Positions 1 through 8,525 are shown, counted from the first letter of the stretch. The stretch is 64,000 bases of DNA from Firmicutes bacterium ADurb.Bin146 (GCA_002070475.1 MWDI01000028.1:1-64000); one strand, 5' to 3'. The notes: generated by a model from the letters alone, not told the origin. Numbers and translations: made by a program.

Positions 1-2
1 GC

Positions 3-79
3 GGCCTGGTAGTTCAGTTGGTTAGAATGCCAGCCTGTCACGCTGGAGGTCGTGGGTTCGAGCCCCATCCAGGTCGCCA
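3..79 (+). tRNA. tRNA-Asp (anticodon GTC)
   Basis: Cloverleaf is readable. The acceptor arm GGCCTGG (3-9) pairs with CCAGGTC (69-75) with one G-U pair. The anticodon GTC lies at 37-39, the T-loop reads GGTTCGAGCC, and CCA is encoded at 77-79. It is the first of two tandem tRNA genes; the cluster may continue upstream of the window. Confidence 0.97.
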
Positions 80-93
80 GTTTAAAACAGTAC

Positions 94-178
94 GGAGAGG
101 TTCCCGAGTGGCCAAAGGGGGCAGACTGTAAATCTGTTATCTACGATTTCGATGGTTCGAATCCATCTCTCTCCACCA
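94..178 (+). tRNA. tRNA-Tyr (anticodon GTA)
   Basis: A long-variable-arm tRNA of 85 nt beginning GGAGAGG, with the anticodon GTA at 128-130, a class II variable arm (about 137-151), the T-loop GGTTCGAATCC and encoded CCA at 176-178. It lies 14 nt after tRNA-Asp and is probably cotranscribed with it. Confidence 0.97.
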
Positions 179-180
179 GA

Positions 181-212
181 AAGACTGTTGATTTAATCAA
201 CAGTCTTTTTTA
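181..212 (+). terminator. Rho-independent terminator of the tRNA cluster
   Basis: The inverted repeat AAGACTGTTGAT / ATCAACAGTCTT is followed by a T run. It sits three bases after the encoded CCA of tRNA-Tyr. Confidence 0.92.
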
Positions 213-281
213 TTCTCATTGAAAAATATGCATGTGTGAGATACCATTGAGCAAAGACCATTTTGTGAAAGGATGATTATT

Positions 282-812
282 ATGCCAAAAGCAATGGAGG
301 TAATTGATATTTGCCCTGAATTACTGGAAACAGTTATAAATACTTTTAATACTGAAGAGGAAAAAGAAATAACTCAACAAATAGTAAAATCCTTTTTAGA
401 TAACGGTTTTCCTGTTAAGGTAAAACACTACAATCAGCTATGTATGAAAGGTATTTATCGTATCTTATGTTTTATTAAGAAAAATGCCGAAACCGTTATA
501 ATTAACAACAAGGGTATGGGACATGATGGTGTAAGTATTCAAGTGCGTATTGACGAAAGAAGTATCTTTGAAAGATTAGATAATTTTAGCGAAAATATTA
601 GAAAACAGATTTTAGAGGCTGCTAATTGCGGTTATTGTTCATCCAAGTGTGAGGGTAAGAAATATACTTTTACTTATCAAGGTAAAGAATATACAAAGTG
701 TCGGTTTATCTGTAACAATTTTAGTTTCCAAAACATAGAAACCAATGATATAAGCAATCTTATAGACATCATAAACAACGAGATCCTATACAATCAGACT
801 CACACAAAATAA
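282..812 (+). CDS. Hypothetical protein, cysteine-containing, 176 aa
   Basis: I do not recognise this family. The reading frame opens at 273, but the GAAAGGA ribosome binding site overlaps that ATG, so the ATG at 282 (about 8 nt after the site) is the better start. The protein is soluble, with no signal peptide or membrane segment. A C-terminal cysteine group (NCGYCSSKCEGK, then KCRFICNN about 25 residues later) could bind a metal or be redox active. It stands alone between the tRNA terminator and a second terminator at 859-885. Function is unknown. Confidence 0.75.
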   Translation: MPKAMEVIDICPELLETVINTFNTEEEKEITQQIVKSFLDNGFPVKVKHYNQLCMKGIYRILCFIKKNAETVIINNKGMGHDGVSIQVRIDERSIFERLDNFSENIRKQILEAANCGYCSSKCEGKKYTFTYQGKEYTKCRFICNNFSFQNIETNDISNLIDIINNEILYNQTHTK

Positions 813-858
813 TCACAAACTCGACTTAAACAAAGCATTTCTTCATTCAGTGTTACAT

Positions 859-885
859 AAGAACACCATAATGTGTTCTTTTTTT
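859..885 (+). terminator. Rho-independent terminator
   Basis: AAGAACAC / GTGTTCTT with a short loop, followed by seven Ts, 46 nt after the stop of the gene ending at 812. The upstream extension of the next reading frame begins inside this hairpin, which argues for that gene's later start at 939. Confidence 0.9.
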
Positions 886-938
886 CTTCCAGCATTTGTG
901 TTACTATTATCCCATATAACACTAGGACAGGTAATAAT

Positions 939-1577
939 ATGGGAATCTTAAGCAGGATCTTTGAAGCAGATATCGATTATGACAATATTAAATCTGTTAC
1001 TGTTTTGGAAATAACACAGCTTTACGGCACAAAATCCAACATTGGTTATTCATTAGGCTCAGAAAGAGATGAAGACAGAGCCATCACCATGCAGTCAACA
1101 GTACCGAAAGGCAGTGAATATACTTTCAGTATTAAATTTAAAAATGGTGGTACAAAAATCGCTAAAGCTGAGAGTGGAACCGCCAAATGCGATAAGTTAC
1201 TTCAGATAAGTAACGATTCTAAAATAGAAGAAAAACCCAAGAAGGAGAAAACACAAAAAGACTTTCAAAATTATAAGAACCAATTACCCGTACTTGGAAA
1301 AAACCAGCTGCCAAACGGTGTATATATTATTGGAAAAGACATTCCAGCAGGAACTTATGATTTTAAATGGGTATGGGGATCTGGAACACTTAGAAGAGTA
1401 GTTAAGCAAGAAACAGAGCAAAAATCTTCATTTTATTACGAGCATATGGGAATTGAAGAGAAATATCAAACCAGGTTATGTATAAATGTCAAATGCGATG
1501 AAGGAGATCGGATTCAAATAGAGGGTAACATAATAGTTGAGATATCCAAATCAAAACCTGTTGTTATTGATTTATAG
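939..1577 (+). CDS. Hypothetical protein, 212 aa, with a G-x-Y-x-x-G-x-D-I-P-A-G-T-Y motif
   Basis: Start chosen at 939 (MGILSRIF) because AGGACAGG lies just upstream and the 22 extra upstream codons run out of a terminator. The N-terminal half is a small beta-rich domain. Residues about 105-125 are a charged lysine-rich linker. The C-terminal part carries NGVYIIGKDIPAGTYDFKW, a motif found in small beta-sandwich modules of Gram-positive proteins of unknown role. No signal peptide or membrane segment is seen. It is convergent with the DUF4838-like gene, whose stop lies 11 nt away. No function is assigned. Confidence 0.75.
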   Translation: MGILSRIFEADIDYDNIKSVTVLEITQLYGTKSNIGYSLGSERDEDRAITMQSTVPKGSEYTFSIKFKNGGTKIAKAESGTAKCDKLLQISNDSKIEEKPKKEKTQKDFQNYKNQLPVLGKNQLPNGVYIIGKDIPAGTYDFKWVWGSGTLRRVVKQETEQKSSFYYEHMGIEEKYQTRLCINVKCDEGDRIQIEGNIIVEISKSKPVVIDL

Positions 1578-1588
1578 TATTCACTTTT

Positions 1589-2545
1589 TTACTTCTCTTT
1601 ATAACTATTAATAGAATTATAGAAAGGCGAGATATCCGGCTTGCCATGCAGTCTCATATATTCAGGTCCTAAATAGGATGCAAAACTGGATATATACTCA
1701 AATCCAAGCTTGTGATATTTATCTATATCCTCTCTTATCATAACTTCATCAGGCACGAATTTCTTTTCCGGCTTTTTCCAGCCTGAATACATTGAATTAT
1801 CCAGCCAGTACTCAAGCACCTTGGAATTCCTTTTTGAAAACATTGAAAACAGTTTTGGAATATTTAGAGTCTCATCGACACCGGTTCTTAATTGATCTTC
1901 AAGGTTTAATGTATATTTCTCCATAGGAGCATATTCAAAGAATACTCCATTAATAGGTTTAATCTTTTTTGGAGGCTCTATACAGTCAAAATATGCAAGA
2001 TATGCCATCTTGGCATTAGGATTACTTTTTTGTATTTGTTTTAATATAGCATTGACATATATCATCTGCTGATCCGACATGGAAAGCTCCTTACAGTTGT
2101 CACACAAACACCTCTTGTTTTTCACATCATCCATCCAAAAGTAATATCTGTCAGTGCTTTTATAAAGTTTTGATGCTAATTCAACTGCCGATTTGCTTAC
2201 AATTGAAAGTGCTTCAGCGTTTGATACACAGAAATTTTTGTCGTTGTTGCGCTTGCCTGTTTCGTCTATTCTAAAATACTCAGGATGAGCATCGAAAAGC
2301 TCTCTAGGCATAAGATATGTTGCAGCATGCATTTCATACTCGATTTTAACGTTATTAGTCAAAGCATAATCTATAAGTGCTGTAAACTTATGGTCATTAA
2401 ACTTTTCAAGCAGATCCTTCAAACTCATGCAAGCCCTGTAACCTCCGACAGGATGAATTCCTATCACATCGATACGATTTTCTTTTGCTTGTTTTATCCA
2501 ATCCTCTGACAACTCATCCGGATGAACTAATACCTGGGATTCCAT
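1589..2545 (-). CDS. DUF4838-like (glycoside-hydrolase-fold) protein, 318 aa
   Basis: The sequence resembles the catalytic-barrel part of DUF4838 proteins, which sit near GH20 and alpha-glucuronidase-like enzymes and occur in polysaccharide-use loci. Visible features are HAATYLMPRELF, the CLCDNCKELS cysteine pair, the WMDD segment and FFEYAP. There is no signal peptide, so the protein is probably cytoplasmic. The start at 2545 is preferred over 2560 because a GGAGGG site lies directly before it. It is divergent from the URO-D-like gene at 2627 with an 81-nt shared promoter region. At 318 residues it is shorter than typical multidomain members. The exact substrate is unknown. Confidence 0.65.
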   Translation of the reverse strand: MESQVLVHPDELSEDWIKQAKENRIDVIGIHPVGGYRACMSLKDLLEKFNDHKFTALIDYALTNNVKIEYEMHAATYLMPRELFDAHPEYFRIDETGKRNNDKNFCVSNAEALSIVSKSAVELASKLYKSTDRYYFWMDDVKNKRCLCDNCKELSMSDQQMIYVNAILKQIQKSNPNAKMAYLAYFDCIEPPKKIKPINGVFFEYAPMEKYTLNLEDQLRTGVDETLNIPKLFSMFSKRNSKVLEYWLDNSMYSGWKKPEKKFVPDEVMIREDIDKYHKLGFEYISSFASYLGPEYMRLHGKPDISPFYNSINSYKEK

Positions 2546-2626
2546 ATACCCTCCATGCATATATTCTACACAAAATATATACTTTTATCTTTATTTTTTA
2601 TAAAATGATGTTCAAGGAGACCAACT

Positions 2627-3703
2627 ATGACAAGTAAAGAACGAGTAATGAAGGCATTGAGACGGGAAAAATCAGACAGGCCTGCATGTGACTTAAGATG
2701 TACTCCTGAAGTTTGGGAAGCATTATTCAAATATTTCAATCTTGAAAAGGTTGAAGATGTTCTCGATAAGCTGGATATTGACATGAGATGGATTACTGCA
2801 GGTTCGTTGCCATATATCGGGCCGAAAGAACGTTCCGCTCCCACACTCGGAGGTGAAGGTGCCGATATTTTCGGGTGTGTGATGAAAGCATCAAGTAATA
2901 AATACAATACATATTATGAATTTACAAAACATCCGCTTGCTCACTGCAAGACAGTTGAGGAAATTTATGAATACGAATGGCCAAGTCTTGATTGGTATGA
3001 TTATTCAAAAGTTAAGGAAATAGTTAAATCCAACAAAAAGACAGATGATAGAGCGATAATGTTTTTTGCAGGCGGGACTTTCGAGACACCTTGGTATATG
3101 CGAGGTATGGAACAGTTTTTCATAGACTTGTATGATAATCCTGAAATAGTTAATGCGATATGCACAAAAGTTGGAGAGTACTTTTTTAAAAGAGCACTTA
3201 GGGTTCTTGAAGCTGCTGATAACGAAATTGACATTATCGGGTCTGGTGGAGATATTGGAGGACAGGAATGTCTGATGCTTAATCCGGATGTGTGGAGAGA
3301 ACAAATAAAGCCTCACACGGCTGGTCTTTTAAAACCTTTCAAACAGATGGGTCTTAGTACCTTCTATCATTCATGTGGTTCAGTAGCTCAAGTAATAAAT
3401 GACTTAGCTGATATAGGTATGGATATGCTTGATCCGATTCAAGTTACTGCAAAAAATATGACGCCTGAATACCTAGCTCATAATTTCGCTGACAGGATAT
3501 CTTTTCATGGAGCGATAGACGAAGTCGAGCTTCTGCCTCATGCTTCACCTTTGGAAGTTTATAACGAAACACAGAGGATTATATCAATCCTTGGTAAAAA
3601 TGGTGGATTTATTGTATCCCCTTCTCATCAGGTCCAAGGCGATACCTCTATAGAAAACATACTAGCATTATTTAAATCTGTTCATGATTTCAGATATGAT
3701 TGA
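2627..3703 (+). CDS. Uroporphyrinogen decarboxylase (URO-D)-like protein, MtaA/CmuA superfamily
   Basis: 358 aa with the N-terminal signature MTSKERVMKALRREKSDRP typical of the URO-D superfamily, which includes HemE and the corrinoid methyltransferases MtaA and CmuA. The central HSCGSVAQVINDLADIG segment matches the family's substrate- or metal-binding loop. No other heme-biosynthesis gene is nearby. Its neighbours are glycosidases, so a role in heme synthesis is unlikely. Many such paralogues sit in carbohydrate clusters with no known reaction. A strong AAGGAGA site precedes the start. It is the first gene of a likely four-gene operon with the GH31 gene 36 nt downstream. A second paralogue is at 44829. 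Confidence 0.8.
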   Translation: MTSKERVMKALRREKSDRPACDLRCTPEVWEALFKYFNLEKVEDVLDKLDIDMRWITAGSLPYIGPKERSAPTLGGEGADIFGCVMKASSNKYNTYYEFTKHPLAHCKTVEEIYEYEWPSLDWYDYSKVKEIVKSNKKTDDRAIMFFAGGTFETPWYMRGMEQFFIDLYDNPEIVNAICTKVGEYFFKRALRVLEAADNEIDIIGSGGDIGGQECLMLNPDVWREQIKPHTAGLLKPFKQMGLSTFYHSCGSVAQVINDLADIGMDMLDPIQVTAKNMTPEYLAHNFADRISFHGAIDEVELLPHASPLEVYNETQRIISILGKNGGFIVSPSHQVQGDTSIENILALFKSVHDFRYD

Positions 3704-3739
3704 TATGTGATATACTCTCAATAAAATAAGGAGGACTGC

Positions 3740-6115
3740 ATGAAAATAACAAAAGAAATTTTTCCTCAGTTTATCGAAGATGCAGACCAAAAAGCATCTG
3801 GTCCTGTCAGCATAAATTCATATGATAAGAACCTTGAGCACTTCTACTCATCAGATATGATACAGTTTCTAAAAGCTTCCTGTGTTATTTCATATAAGAA
3901 AACAAAAACTGGACTGAAGTATACCATTTCAGCTGACAAGTATATAAACAGAAAAGTAATGACCCATGAGACTGTCATGAACCAGCTTGTAAAACAGAAA
4001 AATGAAAAATCTGTAGAAATGCATGTTCAGATAGATTTCTGGTCTGAAGATACTGTAAGGGTAAGGTATGGCATCTTATCTACTGAAGAAGCAGAAATAA
4101 ACCTTCCCATAGAACAAAAGATGCTTACTAAAGAAGATGCCGATAAAACAAGTTTCACCATAACTGAAGATAGTCAAAATATAGAAATTAAAACAAAAAA
4201 ATTGATTTTTAAAATTAATAATAACACTGCAATTTTCAGCCTATACGATTCAAAAGAAAATTTCATCACTGAACAAGCACGTTATGGTATTATGCCTGCT
4301 GACTCGACTGATATGGCTATAGGTTTTGATGGTAAGACAACCGCAACATTCGAATCCTTTAAAATAGCATCAAAAGAACAGATTTATGGTCTTGGTGAAA
4401 GATTTGACCATGTAGCAAGAAAAGGGGCTGTTACTGATTTTTGGAATAAAGATGCAATAGGGACCTCTAGCAGACGAACATATGTGAATGTACCTTTTAT
4501 AGTATCTACAGCAAAATATGGTATATTTTTAAACAGTTCTGCTAAGACTCAGTGGGATATAGCCACTAAAGAAGCTTCGACATTATCCTTTAGCACAGCA
4601 GAACCTGTAATGGACTATTTTATCATCATTGGCAAAACCATGTCCGAAGTTATTTATAACTATTGCAAACTTACAGGCTTTTCCCCTGTTCCCCCTATCT
4701 GGAGTTTCGGATTATGGATGAGTCGCAACAGCTATATGAACTGGGATATTGTTTTTGATGTCGCTGATAATATACGAAAGAATAATATACCATGTGATGT
4801 ACTGCATTTGGATACGGCATGGTTCAAGGATGACTGGAACTGTGACTTAAGATTTTCCGAGGAGCGATTTCCAAATCCAAAAGAAAATATTTCAAAATTG
4901 AACAATATGGGATTCAAGATATCTGCATGGCAATACAACTTTATTCCACCGCGGGAAGATAATGTTAATTATTTAGAAGCAAAAGAAAAAGGATATTTAG
5001 CCCTCGATAAAGATAATAACGTGTTCAGACATAACAATGATTTACCTGGTTCATGGAAAAATGACTCTATCATTGACTTTTCCAACCCTGAAGCATGTAA
5101 ATGGTATGCTGATCAGATAAAGAACGTTATTAAAACAGGAATATCTGCAATAAAGACTGATTTCGGTGAAGGAATACCCGAAGATGCAAAGTATATGAAT
5201 ATTTCCGGAAGCAGATTCCATAATTTGTATTCACTTGCTTATAACAGCGTTATTTTTAACGCATGCAAAGATGTCACAGGTGACAATATCGTTTGGGCCC
5301 GTTCCGGAACTGCAGGAAGCCAAAGATATCCTATTCACTGGGGTGGAGACAGCCAGTGCACATTTGAAGGCATGCAAGGGACTCTTAGGGGTGCACTTTC
5401 TATAGGACTTAGCGGATTTACATTTTACTCTCACGACATTGGCGGATTTATTGGCAGGCCAACACCTGAGCTGTATATACGTTGGGCACAGATGGGACTG
5501 TTTTCCAGCCATTCAAGATGCCATGGAGGAGGAAATACCAACAGCAGGGAGCCCTGGTCATTTGGCGAGGAAGCGAATAGGATATTTAAGAAGTTTGCTG
5601 ATTTAAGGTACAGCCTGCTTCCATATATAGTCACGGAAGCTAACTACTGTGCAAAAAATGCAATTCCTATGATGAAAGCAATGGTACTGGAAGCTGAGGA
5701 TGATATAAATACATATTGCATCGAAGACCAGTATATGTTTGGAAGGTTTATATTGGTCGCTCCTGTACTTGAATCTATGGAAAAAACCAATAAAAGAAAA
5801 GTATATCTGCCAAAAGGAATCTGGTTTGATTACTGGACAAAGAAAAAAATAAAATCACAAGGCAGCTGGATTGAAACAGATGTCACCATTGAAACTATTC
5901 CGATTTTTATAAAAAACGGTTCGATACTGGTATACAAGAAAGAGAATGCAGTAAATACTGAAGAAAGCATTTATCCTATTGATAAAATCGAATCATATGG
6001 AAAAGACGCTGTATACACAGTTTCAGACAGTAATGTCGAAAAGAAAATCCAGGTTAAAAAAGGAGTATTAATATCTCCTGAAAACGGTAATATAACATAT
6101 ATACTTTTCAATTGA
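3740..6115 (+). CDS. Glycoside hydrolase family 31, alpha-xylosidase (YicI-type)
   Basis: 791 aa, the usual length for cytoplasmic YicI-type enzymes that release alpha-linked xylose from xyloglucan-derived oligosaccharides. The predicted nucleophile is Asp474 in KTDFGEGIP, and the acid/base is Asp537 in WGGDSQCTFEGM. The segment SFGLWMSRNSYMNW and SHSRCHGG are also GH31 hallmarks. KTDFGE (rather than the WxDMNE pattern of alpha-glucosidases) points to alpha-xylosidase. An N-terminal beta-sandwich (about 1-290), a barrel (about 310-640) and C-terminal beta domains are expected. No signal peptide is present, so imported oligosaccharides are the likely substrate. A perfect AAGGAGG site lies upstream. 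Confidence 0.92.
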   Translation: MKITKEIFPQFIEDADQKASGPVSINSYDKNLEHFYSSDMIQFLKASCVISYKKTKTGLKYTISADKYINRKVMTHETVMNQLVKQKNEKSVEMHVQIDFWSEDTVRVRYGILSTEEAEINLPIEQKMLTKEDADKTSFTITEDSQNIEIKTKKLIFKINNNTAIFSLYDSKENFITEQARYGIMPADSTDMAIGFDGKTTATFESFKIASKEQIYGLGERFDHVARKGAVTDFWNKDAIGTSSRRTYVNVPFIVSTAKYGIFLNSSAKTQWDIATKEASTLSFSTAEPVMDYFIIIGKTMSEVIYNYCKLTGFSPVPPIWSFGLWMSRNSYMNWDIVFDVADNIRKNNIPCDVLHLDTAWFKDDWNCDLRFSEERFPNPKENISKLNNMGFKISAWQYNFIPPREDNVNYLEAKEKGYLALDKDNNVFRHNNDLPGSWKNDSIIDFSNPEACKWYADQIKNVIKTGISAIKTDFGEGIPEDAKYMNISGSRFHNLYSLAYNSVIFNACKDVTGDNIVWARSGTAGSQRYPIHWGGDSQCTFEGMQGTLRGALSIGLSGFTFYSHDIGGFIGRPTPELYIRWAQMGLFSSHSRCHGGGNTNSREPWSFGEEANRIFKKFADLRYSLLPYIVTEANYCAKNAIPMMKAMVLEAEDDINTYCIEDQYMFGRFILVAPVLESMEKTNKRKVYLPKGIWFDYWTKKKIKSQGSWIETDVTIETIPIFIKNGSILVYKKENAVNTEESIYPIDKIESYGKDAVYTVSDSNVEKKIQVKKGVLISPENGNITYILFN

Positions 6116-6153
6116 TTATATGAAGTATAAAGGATAAAGTCTGAAGGATTAGC

Positions 6154-6705
6154 ATGGAAATAAAAGAGATAGATAAAAATAATACAGATACACTGGAACA
6201 GCTAAAAGCAATGCTCGTCTATGCATTCCCTCATGCATATGCAGATTGCGCTGATGAGGAAGTTGAAACTCTTATTTCTGATGATAGAATCCTGTTAGGC
6301 GCATTTGATAATGATATGCTGTTAGGCTTTATAGGCGCAATCCCACAGTATGATTTAACAGGCTGGGAGCTTCATCCCATTATTGTTAAAAAAGAGCAAA
6401 GATACTTAGGTATCGGAACAGCACTATTAAAAGCATTAGAAGATACAATTGCTAAAAAAGGCGGAATAACGATTTATCTTGGTACTGATGACGAATTTTA
6501 TAAGACTTCCCTATCAAATACAGATTTATATGAGGATTTGTATGACAAGATAAAAAATATAAAGAATATAGGAAAGCATCCATATGAGTTTTATGAAAAA
6601 AACGGATATAAGATAACAGGAGTAATCCCTGATGCTAATGGCTTGGGAAAACCTGATATTATAATGGCTAAAAGAATAAGAAAGCTGCAGGATGAGAATA
6701 AATAA
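6154..6705 (+). CDS. GNAT acetyltransferase resembling aminoglycoside 6'-N-acetyltransferase AAC(6')-Ii
   Basis: 183 aa. The sequence follows the chromosomal Enterococcus faecium AAC(6')-Ii enzyme closely from memory: FIGAIPQY, GWELHP, IGTALL (the acetyl-CoA pyrophosphate loop), GGITIYLGTDD, NTDLYEDLYDKI, HPYEFYEKNGYKI and KPDIIMAK. Members acetylate the 6'-amine of aminoglycosides with acetyl-CoA, but AAC(6')-Ii is also promiscuous and its native role is debated. Here it lies inside a glycosidase operon, 38 nt after GH31 and 2 nt before the next gene. The natural substrate could therefore be an amino sugar or another amine. The family is clear; a resistance phenotype is not established. Confidence 0.85.
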   Translation: MEIKEIDKNNTDTLEQLKAMLVYAFPHAYADCADEEVETLISDDRILLGAFDNDMLLGFIGAIPQYDLTGWELHPIIVKKEQRYLGIGTALLKALEDTIAKKGGITIYLGTDDEFYKTSLSNTDLYEDLYDKIKNIKNIGKHPYEFYEKNGYKITGVIPDANGLGKPDIIMAKRIRKLQDENK

Positions 6706-6707
6706 AT

Positions 6708-7913
6708 ATGGAAATACTGATGCCTTCAAATCAATTAATACAGGAAAAGAAACAACTTGTTCTTGACAGAATAAATACATATCATTTAAAAAGAATGGCA
6801 GGCTCCAAAGGTAACATCTTCCTTATATCAAACACATATCCAGGAGTATGGCTGGAACATGTTTATGATGCAGTCAGCTGGGTAAATTATGATAAATCTG
6901 ACCCTTCGGTCTCCATAAACCAAATAAATCTTTTTCTTGACAGACAGAAGCCTGACGGACAGTTACCCTGCTATATTATAGATCCAGATAAGAAAACCGG
7001 TTTTAAGAATCTTGTAGGATACAGCCAGACACAAGAATGCGTATCCTTTGCAAGGTTGTGCCTTGAGGCATGTCTACAAAACAATGATATGAATCTTCTT
7101 AAACAGTGTTATGAAAAATGTAAAAATTGGGATAATTGGCTTACCAAGTATAGGATGACAATGAAAACGGGCCTTATCGAGATGTTTTGCGGATTTGATA
7201 CAGGGCATGATAACAGCGGAAGATTTGAAAACATAAAATATAAGGGAAATTTTTCTGATGATGCAAAAGATTATCCCATCAACGATGAATATCTCCCTTT
7301 CATCACGCCTGACATGAATGCTGTTTTCTATGGTTCAAAAACAGCTCTTGCTGTAATGGCTGGAAAACTTGGATTGCAGGAAGAAGCACATATGTGGAAA
7401 CAGGCTGCACATGAAATAAAAAAGAAGATAATCGAAATATGTTATGATGAAGAAGATGATTTCTTTTATGATGTTGACAGATTTGGTAATAAGATAAAAT
7501 GCAAATCAATATCAATTACAAACCTTTTCTGCGAGAGCGTTCTTGATATGGATATGGCGGACAGGATTTTCAAAAAATATCTTGATAACCCCAATGAATT
7601 CAAAACGCCTTACCCATACCCTGCCGTGTCTGTTTCCGATCCTTTATGGATACAGAATCTGCCTGGTAATTCATGGGGTTTTTACTCTCAGGGATTAGTA
7701 TCATTAAGGACTCTGAGATGGATGGATAAGTACGGATTTTCTGCACAGCTTGAAGATAATATGAGAAGATGGATAAGCGCATGGTGTCTGACTGATAAGC
7801 TTAATTTTGGACAAGAGCTTCATCCTATAAGCGGTGAATCTTCAACATGCGGTAACTGGTATTCATCCACTATGCTTTATTTCTTGCATGCTATAAAAAG
7901 ATTGGGATTTTAA
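6708..7913 (+). CDS. (alpha/alpha)6-barrel glycosidase-like protein (MGH1-like), 401 aa
   Basis: The repeated helical pattern and segments such as YPGVWLEHVYDAVSW, DRQKPDGQLPCY, GSKTALAVMAGKLG and GNSWGFYSQGLVSLR are typical of six-hairpin glycosidases (mannosylglycerate-hydrolase-like, trehalase-like or GH63-like). No signal peptide is present. It begins 2 nt after the acetyltransferase stop, so translation is likely coupled, and it ends the operon that starts with the URO-D-like gene. With the alpha-xylosidase, it suggests intracellular breakdown of a branched oligosaccharide. The specific linkage cannot be deduced. Confidence 0.75.
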   Translation: MEILMPSNQLIQEKKQLVLDRINTYHLKRMAGSKGNIFLISNTYPGVWLEHVYDAVSWVNYDKSDPSVSINQINLFLDRQKPDGQLPCYIIDPDKKTGFKNLVGYSQTQECVSFARLCLEACLQNNDMNLLKQCYEKCKNWDNWLTKYRMTMKTGLIEMFCGFDTGHDNSGRFENIKYKGNFSDDAKDYPINDEYLPFITPDMNAVFYGSKTALAVMAGKLGLQEEAHMWKQAAHEIKKKIIEICYDEEDDFFYDVDRFGNKIKCKSISITNLFCESVLDMDMADRIFKKYLDNPNEFKTPYPYPAVSVSDPLWIQNLPGNSWGFYSQGLVSLRTLRWMDKYGFSAQLEDNMRRWISAWCLTDKLNFGQELHPISGESSTCGNWYSSTMLYFLHAIKRLGF

Positions 7914-7934
7914 GCAACAGTTTTCATATATTCA

Positions 7935-7963
7935 TTGACACTTATTTATTATAAAAGTATACT
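7935..7963 (+). promoter_or_regulatory. Sigma-A-type promoter of the DUF4234 gene
   Basis: TTGACA at 7935-7940 and TATACT at 7958-7963 with a 17-nt spacer, about 50 nt before the start codon at 8015. It separates this gene from the glycosidase operon. Confidence 0.8.
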
Positions 7964-8014
7964 CTAGATATTAAAGCAGGGGTTAAGTAAGATTATTCAA
8001 AGGGGGTAGATAAA

Positions 8015-8422
8015 ATGTACGGAACACCGCTAAAAACCAATAGAAGTCTCGGACGATTCATACTTTTCACATTAATTACTTTCGGAATATACAGCTTGGT
8101 ATATTTCTATTGTATCGGACGAGATCTAAACACAATTAATTCCAGGTATGATGGGAAGAAATCAATGAATTTTGTTCTTCTGACGTTAGTCGCTCCATTC
8201 ACTTTGGGTATAGCATCATTGGTATGGATGCACAGGATAAGTGACCGTATAGGTTGGGCTTTAGCTCATAGAAGCATAAATTATCAGTTCAACTCAAACA
8301 CATTCTGGTTGTGGGCTATTTTAGGATCACTTATCTTCGTTGGACCTTTCGTATATATCCATAAGCTTTCAATAGCTATGAATTATATATGCCAGGATTA
8401 TAACACCAGAGGATATCAATAA
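8015..8422 (+). CDS. DUF4234 family membrane protein, 135 aa
   Basis: Small membrane protein with hydrophobic segments at about 13-33, 52-72 and 98-118. The opening signature RSLGRFILFTLITFGIYSLVYFY and the WMHRISDRI region are typical of DUF4234. The family is common in Firmicutes next to zinc-ribbon proteins and has no established function. It has its own promoter at 7935 and a strong AAAGGGGG site. It is monocistronic: the next gene is on the opposite strand, with a palindromic mini-element between them. Confidence 0.85.
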   Translation: MYGTPLKTNRSLGRFILFTLITFGIYSLVYFYCIGRDLNTINSRYDGKKSMNFVLLTLVAPFTLGIASLVWMHRISDRIGWALAHRSINYQFNSNTFWLWAILGSLIFVGPFVYIHKLSIAMNYICQDYNTRGYQ

Positions 8423-8462
8423 CTTTATTAAATAGACTGATATTTCATAAGTATAATGTTTT

Positions 8463-8519
8463 TATATTATAGTGAACTACATCGGCAATTGAATTACCGA
8501 GGATTCCCGCTATAATATA
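8463..8519. repeat. 57-bp palindromic mini-element related to the IS605 ends at 36706-37750
   Basis: The core palindrome TCGGCAATTGAATTACCGA (8482-8500) is identical to the right-end hairpin of the IS605 remnant (36716-36734). The left flank GTGAACTACA matches the right end, and the right flank GGATTCCCGCT.TAATAT matches the left end (37734 onward). The unit is enclosed by a perfect 10-bp inverted repeat, TATATTATAG (8463-8472) / CTATAATATA (8510-8519). It looks like the two IS ends joined with everything between them deleted, as in IS200/IS605-derived palindrome-associated mini-elements. It lies between two convergent genes and might also aid termination. Confidence 0.75.
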
Positions 8520-8525
8520 CTAAAT

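Noticed and set aside
2627-3703. Assignment as hemE (heme biosynthesis)
   Set aside because: There are no heme-pathway neighbours, it has a superfamily loop typical of the broader URO-D group, and it is set in a glycosidase operon.
8463-8519. Ordinary intrinsic terminator for DUF4234
   Set aside because: There is no G+C-rich stem with a following T run, and its sequence identity to both IS605 ends is a better explanation.
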